Source of the DNA: Marchantia polymorpha subsp. ruderalis | Lineage: Eukaryota > Streptophyta > Marchantiopsida > Marchantiales > Marchantiaceae | Length of the DNA stretch: 64,000 bases | Assembly: GCA_037833965.1 (NCBI GenBank) | Contig: AP031357.1 | Span: 15,830,001 to 15,894,000 of the forward strand | Direction: 5' to 3' | Part shown: positions 63,623 through 64,000 of the stretch, piece by piece | How the letters are laid out: each line of letters begins with the position of its first letter | How positions within the stretch are numbered: the stretch's first letter is position 1 | Notes under the pieces: model-generated | What the model was told of the DNA's origin: nothing | Seen by the model: only the letters and a program-made list of their open reading frames with translations | Database searches by the model: none | Position numbers and translations under genes: made by a program

Positions 63623-63666
63623 TTCACAATTATCCACCGATGCAAGCATGGGTGGATAATTGTGAA
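63623..63666. repeat. Perfect 16-bp foldback palindrome
   Basis: TTCACAATTATCCACC at 63623-63638 pairs exactly with GGTGGATAATTGTGAA at 63651-63666 across a 12-base loop. Confidence 0.92.
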
Positions 63667-63800
63667 TCCTCCTGTTCTTGAGATTTTACTTGAAACAATG
63701 TTATTGAAATGTAGACATTTAGCTCTAGTTCACTAAATGCACAAGTGATCCACTAGTAACTAAAGAATACATCGTCGGATGACCTTGATCCGGGCTAGTT

Positions 63801-64000
63801 TGAAAAGCATGGATGGGCAGACGTAATACTATGGATGAGTATATGTCTCTCTTGATTGTTATTTGCATGGGTAGTATACAAATTTGAAATGCATGGATGG
63901 GCATACGTAATGCTATGGATGAGTATATGTCTCTCTTGATTGTTATTTGCATGGGTAGTATACAAATTTGAAAAGCATGGATGGGCAGAGGTAATGCTAT
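63801..64000. repeat. 84-bp tandem repeat running off the window
   Basis: GCATGGATGGGCA starts at 63807, 63891 and 63975, a constant period of 84 bp, with only a few differences between units. Because 84 is divisible by 3, a minus-strand frame stays open across units; this is not evidence of a gene. The array continues past position 64000. Confidence 0.93.

Noticed and set aside
63801-64000. CRISPR-like regular repeat
   Set aside because: Units are contiguous 84-bp tandem copies without unique spacers, in a plant nuclear context.

Overview
The window looks like nuclear DNA of a land plant, most likely a bryophyte and possibly a liverwort. The reasons are spliced genes with GT-AG introns, predicted organelle-targeted enzymes, LTR retrotransposons with plant-type primer sites, a plastid rpl22-rps3 fragment that I recall as close to the liverwort plastid version, and an HCT acyltransferase with the long internal insert known from bryophytes. 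The species assignment is inference. GC-rich gene islands (about 3.8-18.5 kb and 53-58.5 kb) alternate with very AT-rich, repeat-rich DNA.

Four genes can be reconstructed exon by exon. (1) A minus-strand AIR synthetase (PUR5/purM), 8 exons, 403 aa, with an N-terminal extension. (2) Divergent from it, a plus-strand radical-SAM RlmN/Cfr-type enzyme, 9 exons, 466 aa, with both catalytic cysteines and the cluster cysteines intact. (3) A plus-strand DRIP-type E3 ubiquitin ligase (RING plus RAWUL), 6 exons, 576 aa, with a run of 25 glutamates. (4) A minus-strand HCT (BAHD acyltransferase), 2 exons, 560 aa, with a large insert between its two halves. They belong to purine synthesis, RNA modification, protein turnover and phenolic metabolism; nothing suggests that they form a functional cluster.

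The rest is mostly mobile or repeat DNA. From 20.1 to 24.4 kb there are AT-rich repeats with a 639-bp TIR element inside, a Copia-type LTR with primer site, and a plastid insertion with broken rpl22 and truncated rps3. A decayed BED-hAT transposase lies at 26.5-28.8 kb on the minus strand, and one orphan MSH6 exon with intact splice signals at 29.8 kb. From 32.0 to 42.1 kb an old, decayed Copia element is interrupted in its gag region by a young Ty3/Gypsy chromovirus (32448-38488) whose LTRs are nearly identical and are flanked by the 5-bp target duplication CTATG. Further TIR elements lie at 45.7-46.2 kb and 58.7-59.5 kb. An 84-bp tandem repeat runs off the right end.

A recurring oddity is a series of short, nearly perfect foldback palindromes with tiny loops (5.4, 7.8, 25.2, 31.3, 45.9, 47.6, 48.8 and 63.6 kb), which no annotated element explains. 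I see no CRISPR array, tRNA, rRNA or operon-like system, and no clear candidate for a wholly new multi-gene system.
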